Below are positions 7,186-15,384 of a stretch of DNA of 22,949 bases, in pieces. Under the pieces are notes generated by a model that saw only the letters and a list, made by a program, of their open reading frames with translations, had not been told where the DNA came from and made no database searches. A program made the translations under genes and the position numbers. The stretch is from DATHSN01 sp035464115. GTDB lineage: Bacteria > Actinomycetota > Acidimicrobiia > Acidimicrobiales > SKKL01. How positions within the stretch are numbered: position 1 is the stretch's first letter; every line of letters starts with the position of its first letter. The stretch lies in assembly GCA_035464115.1 (NCBI GenBank), contig DATHSN010000162.1, forward strand, positions 1 through 22,949. The letters run 5' to 3'.

Positions 7186-10100
7186 GTGACGATCATCGGC
7201 ACCATCGACGAGCTGGCTCGGCGCCTCGACGGGGCACCCGCCGTCGTCGAGCTGCCGGCGGACCGACCGCGGCCGACGGCGCTGTCGGGCGATGTCCATC
7301 GGGCGCCCCTCGCGCTCGACCCCGTCACGCTGGGGAGACTGGGCGACGAGCGCCACCGCGAGGCGGTCCTCGCCGCCGCTCTCGCCGCCTACGTGCACCT
7401 GCTCACCGGCACCGACGACGTCGTCGTGGGCGCCGTCGGCCGGTCGGGCGACGACGCGGGAGAGCGCGGCGTGCCGCTGCGCCTGGCCGTCGACGGGCGA
7501 TCGAGGCTCGGCGGGCTGGTGGCGGACGTGACCGACGACCTCGACGACTGGCCCCTCGACGGCCGGCCCGCCCTGGACGAGCTGGCCCCGGCGGCGATGG
7601 GACGATCGGAGGCCAAGCACCCCGTGTTCCAGGTGGCGGTGGCCCCGCCACCGGCTGGTCCTCCCGATGGCCCGCCCTGCGACCTCGTCGTGGAGCACGA
7701 CCACGCAGGCGTCGTGACGCTCGTCGGCTCGGCGCAGCTGTACACCGCTGATCGGGTGCGGCGGGCCGCTGGGCACCTGGCCACCCTGGTGCAGGCAGCG
7801 GCGCTCGCCACCGACCAGGAGATCGGCTCGATCTCGCTGCTCACCCCCGACGAGGCCGACCGCCTCGCCCGGTGGAACGACACCGGCACCCCTCGTCGCG
7901 GCGCCGACGTGATCGATCCGTGGTTCCGGATGGCCGCCCGCGGCCACCCCGACGCCACCGCGGTCGAGCACCGCGACCGTGCCGTGTCGCACCGCGACCT
8001 GCTCGCCGCCGCCGACGGGCTCGCCGCGCGGCTGGTGGAGAGCGGGGCGGGACCCGACGTGCCTGTCGTCGTGTCGCTCGACCGCTCGGTCGAGATGATC
8101 GTCGCCGTGCTCGGCGTGCTGGCCGCCGGCTCGCCGTACGTGCCCGTCGACCCCGCCTACCCGCTGGCCCGCCGTCGCCACATGGTCGCCGACAGCGACG
8201 CCCGCATCGTGGTGACCGCCGGCGCTCTGGCCGATGACCTCGATGCCGACGACGTCGAGGTCATCCACCTCGATCACGCCGAGGAGCCCGCGCCCGCACC
8301 CGCCACCCACGGCCCCGCCGTGGTCCCCGAGAACCTCGGCTACGTCATCTACACGTCGGGGTCGACCGGCACCCCGAAGGGCGTGGCGCTCACCCAGCTG
8401 GCGCTCGCCAACCTGATCGACTGGCAGCTGCACCGACCCGACTTCGCGCCCGGCCGGCGGACCCTGCAGTTCGCGTCGCTCAGCTTCGACGTGTCGTTCC
8501 AGGAGATCGCCACCACCCTCGCCAGCGGCGGCACCCTCGTCCTCGTCGACGAGCTCACCCGCCGCGACCCCAACGCCCTGCTCGACCACGTGATCGCCCA
8601 CCGCGTCGAGCGGGTGTTCCTCCCGTTCGTGGCCCTGCGGGGGCTGGCCGAGGCGTCGGTGGCATCGGGCCGGGTGCCCGAGCACCTCCGTGAGGTGTAC
8701 ACCGCGGGCGAGCAGCTCGTGGTCGACGACACGGTCCGGCGGTTCTTCGCGACGCTCCCCGACTGCCTGCTCGAGAACCAGTACGGACCGTCGGAGTCGC
8801 ACGTGGTCAGCGCCCACCGCCTCACCGGGCCGGCGGCGGGCTGGCCGACGCTCCCACCCATCGGCGATCCCATCCAGAACACGGCCCTGCACGTGCTCGG
8901 CGGGACCCACCACCGCCGACCGATCGGCGTGCCCGGCGAGCTGTTCATCGCCGGCGACTGCCTGGCCCGGGGCTACCTCGGCCGACCCGACCTCACCGCC
9001 GAGCGCTTCTCGCTGGTCACCCTCGACGACGGCACCCAGCACCGGATGTACCGCACCGGCGACCGGGCCCGCTGGCTCGAGAGCGGCGCCGTCGAGTTCC
9101 TCGGACGGGTCGACCACCAGGTGAAGTTCCGGGGCTTTCGCATCGAACCCGGCGAGGTCGGTGCCGTGCTGTCCGCCGCGCCCGGCGTGTCGCGCTGCGT
9201 CGCCGCGGTCCGTGCGCTCGACGGGGTGGGGGCCCGCCTCGTGGCCTACGTCGTGCCGATCGATGGGCAGCCGCCCGACCTGCGCGCCGTGCACCGCTAC
9301 GCCCGCGACCACCTGCCCGAGCACATGGTCCCGTCGCACCTCGCCGTGGTCGACGAGCTGCCCCTGACCCCGTCGGGGAAGGTCGACACCGCGTCGCTCC
9401 CCGACCCCGCGTTCGACCGGTCGATCCTCGACTCCGAGCTGGTCGCGCCCCGCACGAGCTCCGAGGCGACCCTCGCCGCCATCTGGAGCGAGCTGCTGGG
9501 CGCCGACGAGATCGGTGTCCACGACGACTTCTTCGACCTCGGCGGCGACTCGCTCATGGCCGTCGAGCTGTTCGCCCGGGTGTCCCGCGAGCTGGGGCGC
9601 GAGCTGCCGCTCGGCGCCCTCGGGCAGCGGCCGACCATCGCCGGCCTCGCCGAGCTGCTGGCCGAGGACCACACCGACTCGTGGCGGCCACTCGTCCCCA
9701 TCCGGGTCGACGGCGACCGCACGCCGCTCTTCTGCGTGCACGGCGGGTCCGGCAACGTCGCCAGCTTCCCGCTGCTGGCCCGCGCCCTCCCGCCCGGCCG
9801 GCCCGTCTACGCCCTGCAGTGGGACGGTCTCGACGGCAGCCGCGGCAGCCGCACCATCGAGGCCATGGCCGAGCGCTACCTCGCCGAGATCCGCACCGTG
9901 CAGGCCAACGGGCCGTACCTGCTGGCCGGCCAGTGCATCGGCGGGCTCATCGCCCAGGAGATCGCCCGCCGGCTGCGCGCCGCCGGCGACGACGTGCCGC
10001 TGGTGGTCATGTGGGACTCGCCGAACCTGAGCTCACCCGACTTCGTGGCGGCCCGTCGGCGCTCCGAGCTGGAGCGGATCGTGCGCTCACCGTGGGCCGA

Positions 10101-10437
10101 GCGGCGGCGGGCCCGCTACCACGCCCGCCGGCTGCTGCGACGGCCCCTGCTCGACAAGCACCGCGCCGACCACGGGTCGGTGGCCATGGTGCAGGCGGCG
10201 TGGCGCCACGCGGTGCCGGCCCCCGAGGGGCGGACCGTCTACGTGGCCAGCGGTGTGTCGTCGGGCTCGAGCCTGGCGCTGTCGGGCCACTGGACCGACG
10301 GCGCCCTCGGCTGGGCCCACCTCGAGGGCCCCGAGCTCGGGTTGCTGCACGTCGACGCCGGCCACAACGAGGTGCCCTACCACCCCGACGCGGTGGCCCT
10401 GCTGGTCGACGAGCTGGAGCGCGCCGACTCCCGTTGA
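7186..10437 (+). CDS. Single-module nonribosomal peptide synthetase: half-condensation - adenylation - carrier - thioesterase
   Basis: A 1083-residue NRPS-like protein. Residues about 20-225 match only the C-terminal half of a condensation domain (VVELPADRPRP onward); there is no HHxxxDG. The adenylation domain (about 245-735) has YTSGSTGTPKG (389-399), FDVSFQEI, YTAGEQLVV, NQYGPSES, YRTGDRARW and a terminal PSGKVD. The carrier domain has DDFFDLGGDSLMAVEL with phosphopantetheine Ser789. The type I thioesterase (about 815-1083) has FCVHGGSGN, GQCIGG with Cys917 where serine is usual, Asp944 and His1060. Aligning the A-domain pocket by eye to GrsA gives D-V-Q-F-Y-A-Q-V-V, closest in my recall to proline-type codes; this is tentative. 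It probably activates one amino acid and releases it by hydrolysis, transfer or cyclisation. No MbtH gene or partner module is nearby. It is divergent from the foldase gene and convergent with mfd. Confidence 0.92.
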   Translation: MTIIGTIDELARRLDGAPAVVELPADRPRPTALSGDVHRAPLALDPVTLGRLGDERHREAVLAAALAAYVHLLTGTDDVVVGAVGRSGDDAGERGVPLRLAVDGRSRLGGLVADVTDDLDDWPLDGRPALDELAPAAMGRSEAKHPVFQVAVAPPPAGPPDGPPCDLVVEHDHAGVVTLVGSAQLYTADRVRRAAGHLATLVQAAALATDQEIGSISLLTPDEADRLARWNDTGTPRRGADVIDPWFRMAARGHPDATAVEHRDRAVSHRDLLAAADGLAARLVESGAGPDVPVVVSLDRSVEMIVAVLGVLAAGSPYVPVDPAYPLARRRHMVADSDARIVVTAGALADDLDADDVEVIHLDHAEEPAPAPATHGPAVVPENLGYVIYTSGSTGTPKGVALTQLALANLIDWQLHRPDFAPGRRTLQFASLSFDVSFQEIATTLASGGTLVLVDELTRRDPNALLDHVIAHRVERVFLPFVALRGLAEASVASGRVPEHLREVYTAGEQLVVDDTVRRFFATLPDCLLENQYGPSESHVVSAHRLTGPAAGWPTLPPIGDPIQNTALHVLGGTHHRRPIGVPGELFIAGDCLARGYLGRPDLTAERFSLVTLDDGTQHRMYRTGDRARWLESGAVEFLGRVDHQVKFRGFRIEPGEVGAVLSAAPGVSRCVAAVRALDGVGARLVAYVVPIDGQPPDLRAVHRYARDHLPEHMVPSHLAVVDELPLTPSGKVDTASLPDPAFDRSILDSELVAPRTSSEATLAAIWSELLGADEIGVHDDFFDLGGDSLMAVELFARVSRELGRELPLGALGQRPTIAGLAELLAEDHTDSWRPLVPIRVDGDRTPLFCVHGGSGNVASFPLLARALPPGRPVYALQWDGLDGSRGSRTIEAMAERYLAEIRTVQANGPYLLAGQCIGGLIAQEIARRLRAAGDDVPLVVMWDSPNLSSPDFVAARRRSELERIVRSPWAERRRARYHARRLLRRPLLDKHRADHGSVAMVQAAWRHAVPAPEGRTVYVASGVSSGSSLALSGHWTDGALGWAHLEGPELGLLHVDAGHNEVPYHPDAVALLVDELERADSR

Positions 10438-10443
10438 CCCCGG

Positions 10444-13400
10444 TCAGGCGCCACCGGTCGACGCGGCAGCGGCCTCCACCGGCACCAGCGTCTGCAGGAA
10501 CGTGACCACGGCCTCGGCCACGTCGGCGCCGGCGGCGATGCCGATCTGCACCTGGCGGGGCTCGGCCTTGTAGACCGCCTTGGGGAACAGGCGCTTGAGC
10601 TTGAGCTCCTGGCTCATCTTCAGCTCGAGCGGGGCGATGCGCGCCGTGTAACGGGGCCCGCCGAACGTGGAACCCTTGGTGACCACCACCTCGCGCACCC
10701 CGGTGCGGGCGCACTCGGCGCGCAGGCGGGCCACGTCGAGCAGGCGGGCGGCGGGGTCGGGCACCGGGCCGTAGCGGTCCTCCCACTCGGCGCGGATGTC
10801 GGCCACCTCGGCTTCGGTGCGCACCGCGGCGAGCCGCCGGTAGGCCTCGAGCCGCAGCTCCTCCTTGGCCACGTAGTCGGGCGGCAGGTTGGCGTCGAGG
10901 GGCAGGTCGAGCTTGATCTCGGCCGGCTCCTCGGGCGTCTCGCCCTTCAGGTCGGCGACCGCCTCGGTGACCATCTGGCAGTACAGGTCGTAGCCGACCG
11001 CGGCGATGTGGCCCGACTGGCCGGTGCCGAGCAGGTTGCCGGCGCCGCGGATCTCGAGGTCGCGCATGGCGATCTTGAACCCCGACCCGAGCTCGGTGGC
11101 CTCGCCGATGGTGCGGAGGCGCTCGTAGGCCTCCTCGGTGAGCGAGCGGTCCTGGGGGGTGAACAGGTAGGCGTAGGCCCGCTGGCCGGCCCGGCCGACC
11201 CGGCCCCGCAGCTGGTGGAGCTGGCCGAGGCCCAACAGGTCGGCCCGATCGACCACCAGGGTGTTCACGGTGGGCATGTCGATGCCCGACTCGATGATGG
11301 TGGTGCACACGAGGACGTCGTACTGGCCCTCCCAGAAGTCGAGCACCACCTTCTCGAGGCTGCCCTCGTCCATCTGCCCGTGGGCCACCGCCACCCGGGC
11401 CTCGGGCACCAGGTCCTTCACCCCGGCGGCCACCCGCTCGATGTCCTGCACCCGGTTGTGCACGAAGAACACCTGGCCCTCGCGCAGCAGCTCGCGGCGG
11501 ATCGCCTCGGCCACGGCGCGGTCGTCGTGCTCGCCGACGTAGGTGAGGATCGGCTGACGGGCCGCCGGCGGCGTGTTGAGCAAGGTGAGGTCACGGATGC
11601 CGGTGAGGCTCATCTCGAGCGTGCGCGGGATCGGCGTGGCCGACAAGGTGAGCACGTCGACCCCGGTCTGGAGCTGCTTGATCGACTCCTTGTGACCGAC
11701 GCCGAAGCGCTGCTCCTCGTCGACGACGAGCAGCCCCAGGTCCTTGAACTTCAGGTCCTCGGACAGCAGGCGGTGGGTGCCGATGACCACGTCGACGTCG
11801 CCCGACTCGACGCCCGCCAGCACCTTCTTGGCCTGGCCGGGGGTGAGGAACCGCGACAGGACCTCGACGCGCACCGGGTAGCCCGAGTAGCGCTCCGAGA
11901 ACGTCTGGAAGTGCTGCTGGGCGAGCAGGGTGGTGGGCACGAGCACGGCGGCCTGCTTGCCGTCCTGCACCGCCTTGAACACCGCCCGGATGGCCACCTC
12001 GGTCTTGCCGAAGCCGACGTCGCCGCACACGAGGCGGTCCATCGGCACCGACGACTCCATGTCGGCCTTCACGTCGGCGATGGCGGTGGCCTGGTCGGGG
12101 GTCTCGGTGAACGGGAACGCGTCCTCGAGCTCGCGCTGCCACGGCGTGTCGGGTGAGAAGGCCGTGCCCTCCGCGCTGACCCGCTTCTGGTAGAGCACCA
12201 CCAGCTCCTGGGCGATCTCCTGCACCGCGGAGCGGACCCGGGCCTTGGTCTTCTGCCAGTCGGACCCGCCGAGGCGCGAGAGGCTGGGGCTGTCGCCGCC
12301 GGTGTAGTGGCGCACGGCGTCGATCTGGTCGGACGGGACGTAGAGCTTGTCGTCGCCGCGGTACTCGAGCAGCAGGTAGTCGCGCTCGACCCCACCGATG
12401 GCCCGCTTGACCATGCCCGCGTAGCGGGCGACGCCGTGGGTGTGGTGCACCACGTGGTCGCCCGGCTTGAGGTCGTCGAAGAACCCGGCGGCGTCGGTGC
12501 GGCGGGGGCGGGCGGCGCGGTGGGTGCGCCGGCGACCGGTGAGGTCGCGCTCGGCGAGGACCGCCACCTTGATCGACGGCAGGAGGAACCCGCGCTCGAG
12601 GGGGGCGACCACGAGGTGGCCGCCGGGCTTGGTGATGTCGCCGCCCTCGGTGAGGTGGATGCCGTGCTCGCCGAGCAGATCGGCGACCCGACCGGCCGAG
12701 CCGACGCCGTCGGCGCCGACCACCACCCGGTAGCCCTGGCCGAGCAGGTCGGTGAGCTGGTGGACGAGCCGGGCGCCGTCGGACACGACGGGGTCCCACC
12801 CGGCGGCGGCGACGGTGGCGACGTCGGGGCCCTCCGGCGCGGTGGTGACGGTCCACACCGGGGCCTGGGTGTGCGCGAGCAGGCGGTCGAACGGCAGGTG
12901 CAGACGGGGGAACGCGTCCTCGGCGTCGACCGCGTCGGCGGCCGCCGCGCCCCACGTGCGAGCCAGGGTGGCGGCCAGGTCGCGCTCCTCGGCGAGGATG
13001 TCGGCGGCGCGGTCGCGCATGCGGCGGGGTTCGACGAGCAGGATCTGGGCGTCGGCGCCGACCAGGTCGAGCAGCACCCGCTCGTCGTCGACGAGCCACG
13101 GCAGCCACGACTCCATGCCGTCGAACGTGAGGCCCTCGGCGAGGCGCTCCCACTGCTCGCGGCCCCACGGCTCGGCGCCCACCAGCCGGGCGGCGCGCTC
13201 GCGCACGTCGTCGGTGGGCAGCAGCTCGCGGGCCGGGAAGATCTCGACCTCGGCGATGTCGATGGTGGAGCGCTGGTCGGCCACCGAGAACTCGGTGAGC
13301 CGGTCGACCTCGTCGCCCCACAGGTCGATGCGGATGGGCGCGTCGGCGGTGGACGGGAACACGTCGACGATGGAGCCCCGCACCGCCACCTCGCCCCGGG

Positions 13401-13902
13401 CCTCCACCTGGTACTCGCGCCGGTAGCCGGCGAGCACGAGCTGCTCGACGAGCTGCAGCGGATCGATCTGGTCGCCGACGCCGACGACGACCGGCTCGAC
13501 CTCGTCGACGTGGGGGCCGAGGCGCTGCACGAGGGCGCGGGCCGGGCCGACGATGACCCGGGGCGCCCGCTCGGGGTCGCGCAGGTGCCACAGCACCCGC
13601 AGGCGGCGGCCCATGGTCTCGACGCTGGGGCTCACCCGCTCGAACGGCAGGGTCTCCCAGGCGGGGAACAGGTCGACGGCGTCGTCGCCGAGGAAGGTGG
13701 CCAGGTCGGCGACCAGGCGCTCGGCGTCGGACGTGGTGGGCACCGCCACCACCAGCGGCTGGCGCGAGGTGAGCCGGGCCAGGCCCGCCACGACGTAGGC
13801 GCGCGCCGGGTCGGGGACGGCCAGCACCGCGGACGAGCGCCCCAGCACCTGGAGCAGGCCGGGGTCGTCGCGCAAGAGCGGCAGGAGGGGGGACAACGCC
13901 AC
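10444..13902 (-). CDS. mfd: Transcription-repair coupling factor Mfd
   Basis: A complete 1152-residue Mfd, the DNA translocase that removes stalled RNA polymerase at lesions and recruits UvrA. The UvrB-like N-terminal module is visible (VVAVPTTSDAERL, LFPAWETLPFERVSP at 78-92, VRGSIVDVFP). The CarD-like polymerase-interacting domain is at about 478-540 (GDHVVHHTHGVARY, LEYRGDDKLYVPSDQ). The RecG-like motor has Walker A GDVGFGKT (627-634), VVDEEQRFGVGHKE (726-739), LTLSATPIPRTLEMSL, CTTIIESGIDMP and QLRGRVGRAG, then a TRCF C-terminal domain. The start is a GTG at 13902 with no strong ribosome site. The stop is only 6 bases from the convergent NRPS stop. It follows pth at 63 bases in the conserved order. 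Confidence 0.97.
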   Translation of the reverse strand: MALSPLLPLLRDDPGLLQVLGRSSAVLAVPDPARAYVVAGLARLTSRQPLVVAVPTTSDAERLVADLATFLGDDAVDLFPAWETLPFERVSPSVETMGRRLRVLWHLRDPERAPRVIVGPARALVQRLGPHVDEVEPVVVGVGDQIDPLQLVEQLVLAGYRREYQVEARGEVAVRGSIVDVFPSTADAPIRIDLWGDEVDRLTEFSVADQRSTIDIAEVEIFPARELLPTDDVRERAARLVGAEPWGREQWERLAEGLTFDGMESWLPWLVDDERVLLDLVGADAQILLVEPRRMRDRAADILAEERDLAATLARTWGAAAADAVDAEDAFPRLHLPFDRLLAHTQAPVWTVTTAPEGPDVATVAAAGWDPVVSDGARLVHQLTDLLGQGYRVVVGADGVGSAGRVADLLGEHGIHLTEGGDITKPGGHLVVAPLERGFLLPSIKVAVLAERDLTGRRRTHRAARPRRTDAAGFFDDLKPGDHVVHHTHGVARYAGMVKRAIGGVERDYLLLEYRGDDKLYVPSDQIDAVRHYTGGDSPSLSRLGGSDWQKTKARVRSAVQEIAQELVVLYQKRVSAEGTAFSPDTPWQRELEDAFPFTETPDQATAIADVKADMESSVPMDRLVCGDVGFGKTEVAIRAVFKAVQDGKQAAVLVPTTLLAQQHFQTFSERYSGYPVRVEVLSRFLTPGQAKKVLAGVESGDVDVVIGTHRLLSEDLKFKDLGLLVVDEEQRFGVGHKESIKQLQTGVDVLTLSATPIPRTLEMSLTGIRDLTLLNTPPAARQPILTYVGEHDDRAVAEAIRRELLREGQVFFVHNRVQDIERVAAGVKDLVPEARVAVAHGQMDEGSLEKVVLDFWEGQYDVLVCTTIIESGIDMPTVNTLVVDRADLLGLGQLHQLRGRVGRAGQRAYAYLFTPQDRSLTEEAYERLRTIGEATELGSGFKIAMRDLEIRGAGNLLGTGQSGHIAAVGYDLYCQMVTEAVADLKGETPEEPAEIKLDLPLDANLPPDYVAKEELRLEAYRRLAAVRTEAEVADIRAEWEDRYGPVPDPAARLLDVARLRAECARTGVREVVVTKGSTFGGPRYTARIAPLELKMSQELKLKRLFPKAVYKAEPRQVQIGIAAGADVAEAVVTFLQTLVPVEAAAASTGGA

Positions 13903-13965
13903 CGGGTCACGCTAGCGGGATGCGGTGGGGACCCCGGCTGCCCGCCGGTGGTCGTCGGTCTCGCC

Positions 13966-14601
13966 TCAGCCCGCGTCGGGCTTGGCCGTGTTGTAGCGGT
14001 TCATGGCCGCCTCGATGCCGTCGGTGAGGATCGCCTCGACCGCGTCGGCGGCTTCGTGCACCACCACGTCGAGCTCGGCCCGCTCGGCCTTGCCGGGACG
14101 GCGCAGCACGTGGTCGGCGCCCGATTGGCGGCCCGGCGGCTTGCCCACCCCGATGCGCACGCGGGCGAACCCGTCGGTGCCGAGGTGGGCCTTGATCGAC
14201 TTGAGGCCGTTGTTGCCGGCCAGCCCCCCACCCAGCTTCACCTTGAGCCGACCGACGGGCAGGTCGAGCTCGTCGTGCACCACGACCAGCCTGGTGGGGT
14301 CGTCGATGCCGTGGCGCTTCACGAGCATCCGCACCGACTCCCCCGACAGGTTCATGAACGTCTGCGGGAACGCGAGCGCGACGAGCCGGCCGCCGATGCG
14401 GACCTCGTCGGACAGCGCCCGCTCCTTGCCGGCGCGCAACCGACCGCCGTGGCGGTCGGCGAGGACGTCGATGACCTCGGCGCCCACGTTGTGGCGGGTG
14501 CCGACGTAGTCGGCACCCGGGTTGCCGAGCCCGACGACGAGCAGATCGGCGGGCGTGCCGCGGCGCGCCCCCTCATCGCCTCGTCGTCGGAACAGCGACA
14601 C
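13966..14601 (-). CDS. pth: Peptidyl-tRNA hydrolase
   Basis: A 211-residue Pth, which frees tRNA from peptidyl-tRNA dropped by ribosomes. LLVVGLGNPGADYVGTRHNVG starts at residue 20 with the catalytic His37; FMNLSG (82-87) carries the substrate-binding Asn, and VVVHDELDLP holds Asp110. The usual GGHNGL loop reads AGNNGLKSI, so the histidine equivalent to E. coli His113 is Asn130. The first 18 residues (MSLFRRRGDEGARRGTPA) are a basic extension before the fold. The start is a GTG at 14601, 11 bases after the rplY stop, implying cotranscription with rplY, as in other actinobacteria. Confidence 0.96.
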   Translation of the reverse strand: MSLFRRRGDEGARRGTPADLLVVGLGNPGADYVGTRHNVGAEVIDVLADRHGGRLRAGKERALSDEVRIGGRLVALAFPQTFMNLSGESVRMLVKRHGIDDPTRLVVVHDELDLPVGRLKVKLGGGLAGNNGLKSIKAHLGTDGFARVRIGVGKPPGRQSGADHVLRRPGKAERAELDVVVHEAADAVEAILTDGIEAAMNRYNTAKPDAG

Positions 14602-14612
14602 GACCGGCCGGA

Positions 14613-15263
14613 TCAGGCCTCGTCGCCCTCGGCGGCCTCGGGCTCGGCGGCCTCGCCGGCCACACCCTCGGCGGCCGCGGCGTCCTCCGCCTCGCCCTCC
14701 TCGATGGCGGCGCGGGTGGACGACGTGGCCGCGATGACCTCGTCGTCGTCGAGCTCGGTGCGCGAGCCGGCGGGCAGGTCGAGGTCGCCGACGCGCACGG
14801 CGTCGCCCATCTCGAGGCCGGTGATGTCGATGGTGAGCTCGTTGGGGATGGCGTCGGGCTTGGCGTACACGGGCAGCGTGTAGAGCACCTGCTCGACGAC
14901 GCCCTGCTCGTCCTGCACCTTGCGGGCCTCGCCCTGGAGCACGATCGGCACCTCGACGAGGAGCTCCTGGGTGATGTCGACGCGCACGAAGTCGACGTGG
15001 ATCACGTCGTTGCGCACCGGGTGGCGCTGGAGCTCCTTGACGATGGAGATCTCCTTGGTGCCGTCGACGTCGAGGGTGATGATGGCGTTGAGGCTGGCCT
15101 CGGTGGTGAGCGCCTGGCGCAGCTCACGCCAGTCGACGGTGAGCGAGACGGGGTCCTTGCCGAGCCCGTAGAGCACACCCGGCACCTTGCCCTCGACGCG
15201 GAGGCGGTTCGACGGCCGGGAGCCGGTGGTGCGGCCGGTGGTGGCCGTGAGGGTGACGTCCAT
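14613..15263 (-). CDS. rplY: 50S ribosomal protein L25, TL5/Ctc type
   Basis: A 216-residue long-form L25, the 5S-rRNA-binding protein. The N-terminal 5S-binding domain is clear (NRLRVEGKVPGVLYGLGKDP, LQRHPVRNDVIHVDF), followed by the TL5 beta domain (ITGLEMGDAVRVGDLDLPAG). About 30 Ala/Glu-rich acidic residues close the protein, as in many actinobacterial forms. The start is the ATG at 15263, giving MDVTLTA, with AGGAG about 12 bases upstream; the longer frame upstream is low complexity. A TAGACT hexamer on the minus strand (15338-15343) could be its -10, leaving a leader of about 65 bases, but no good -35 is seen. It heads a probable rplY-pth-mfd operon. Confidence 0.96.
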   Translation of the reverse strand: MDVTLTATTGRTTGSRPSNRLRVEGKVPGVLYGLGKDPVSLTVDWRELRQALTTEASLNAIITLDVDGTKEISIVKELQRHPVRNDVIHVDFVRVDITQELLVEVPIVLQGEARKVQDEQGVVEQVLYTLPVYAKPDAIPNELTIDITGLEMGDAVRVGDLDLPAGSRTELDDDEVIAATSSTRAAIEEGEAEDAAAAEGVAGEAAEPEAAEGDEA

Positions 15264-15384
15264 GGTGGTGCGGTGCTCCTGGGGCGGAGAGACGGGAAGG
15301 TGCGGCCGCGCCAGAGGGGCGCCCGGGCCGACGGAGCAGTCTACGCCGGCGCGGGCGGAGGCCACCAGCCGGTCGGTCGAGCCC

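Noticed and set aside
12307..14883. 858-codon plus-strand frame opposite mfd, pth and rplY
   Set aside because: It crosses three well-supported genes on the other strand, has shadow composition and no recognisable domain.
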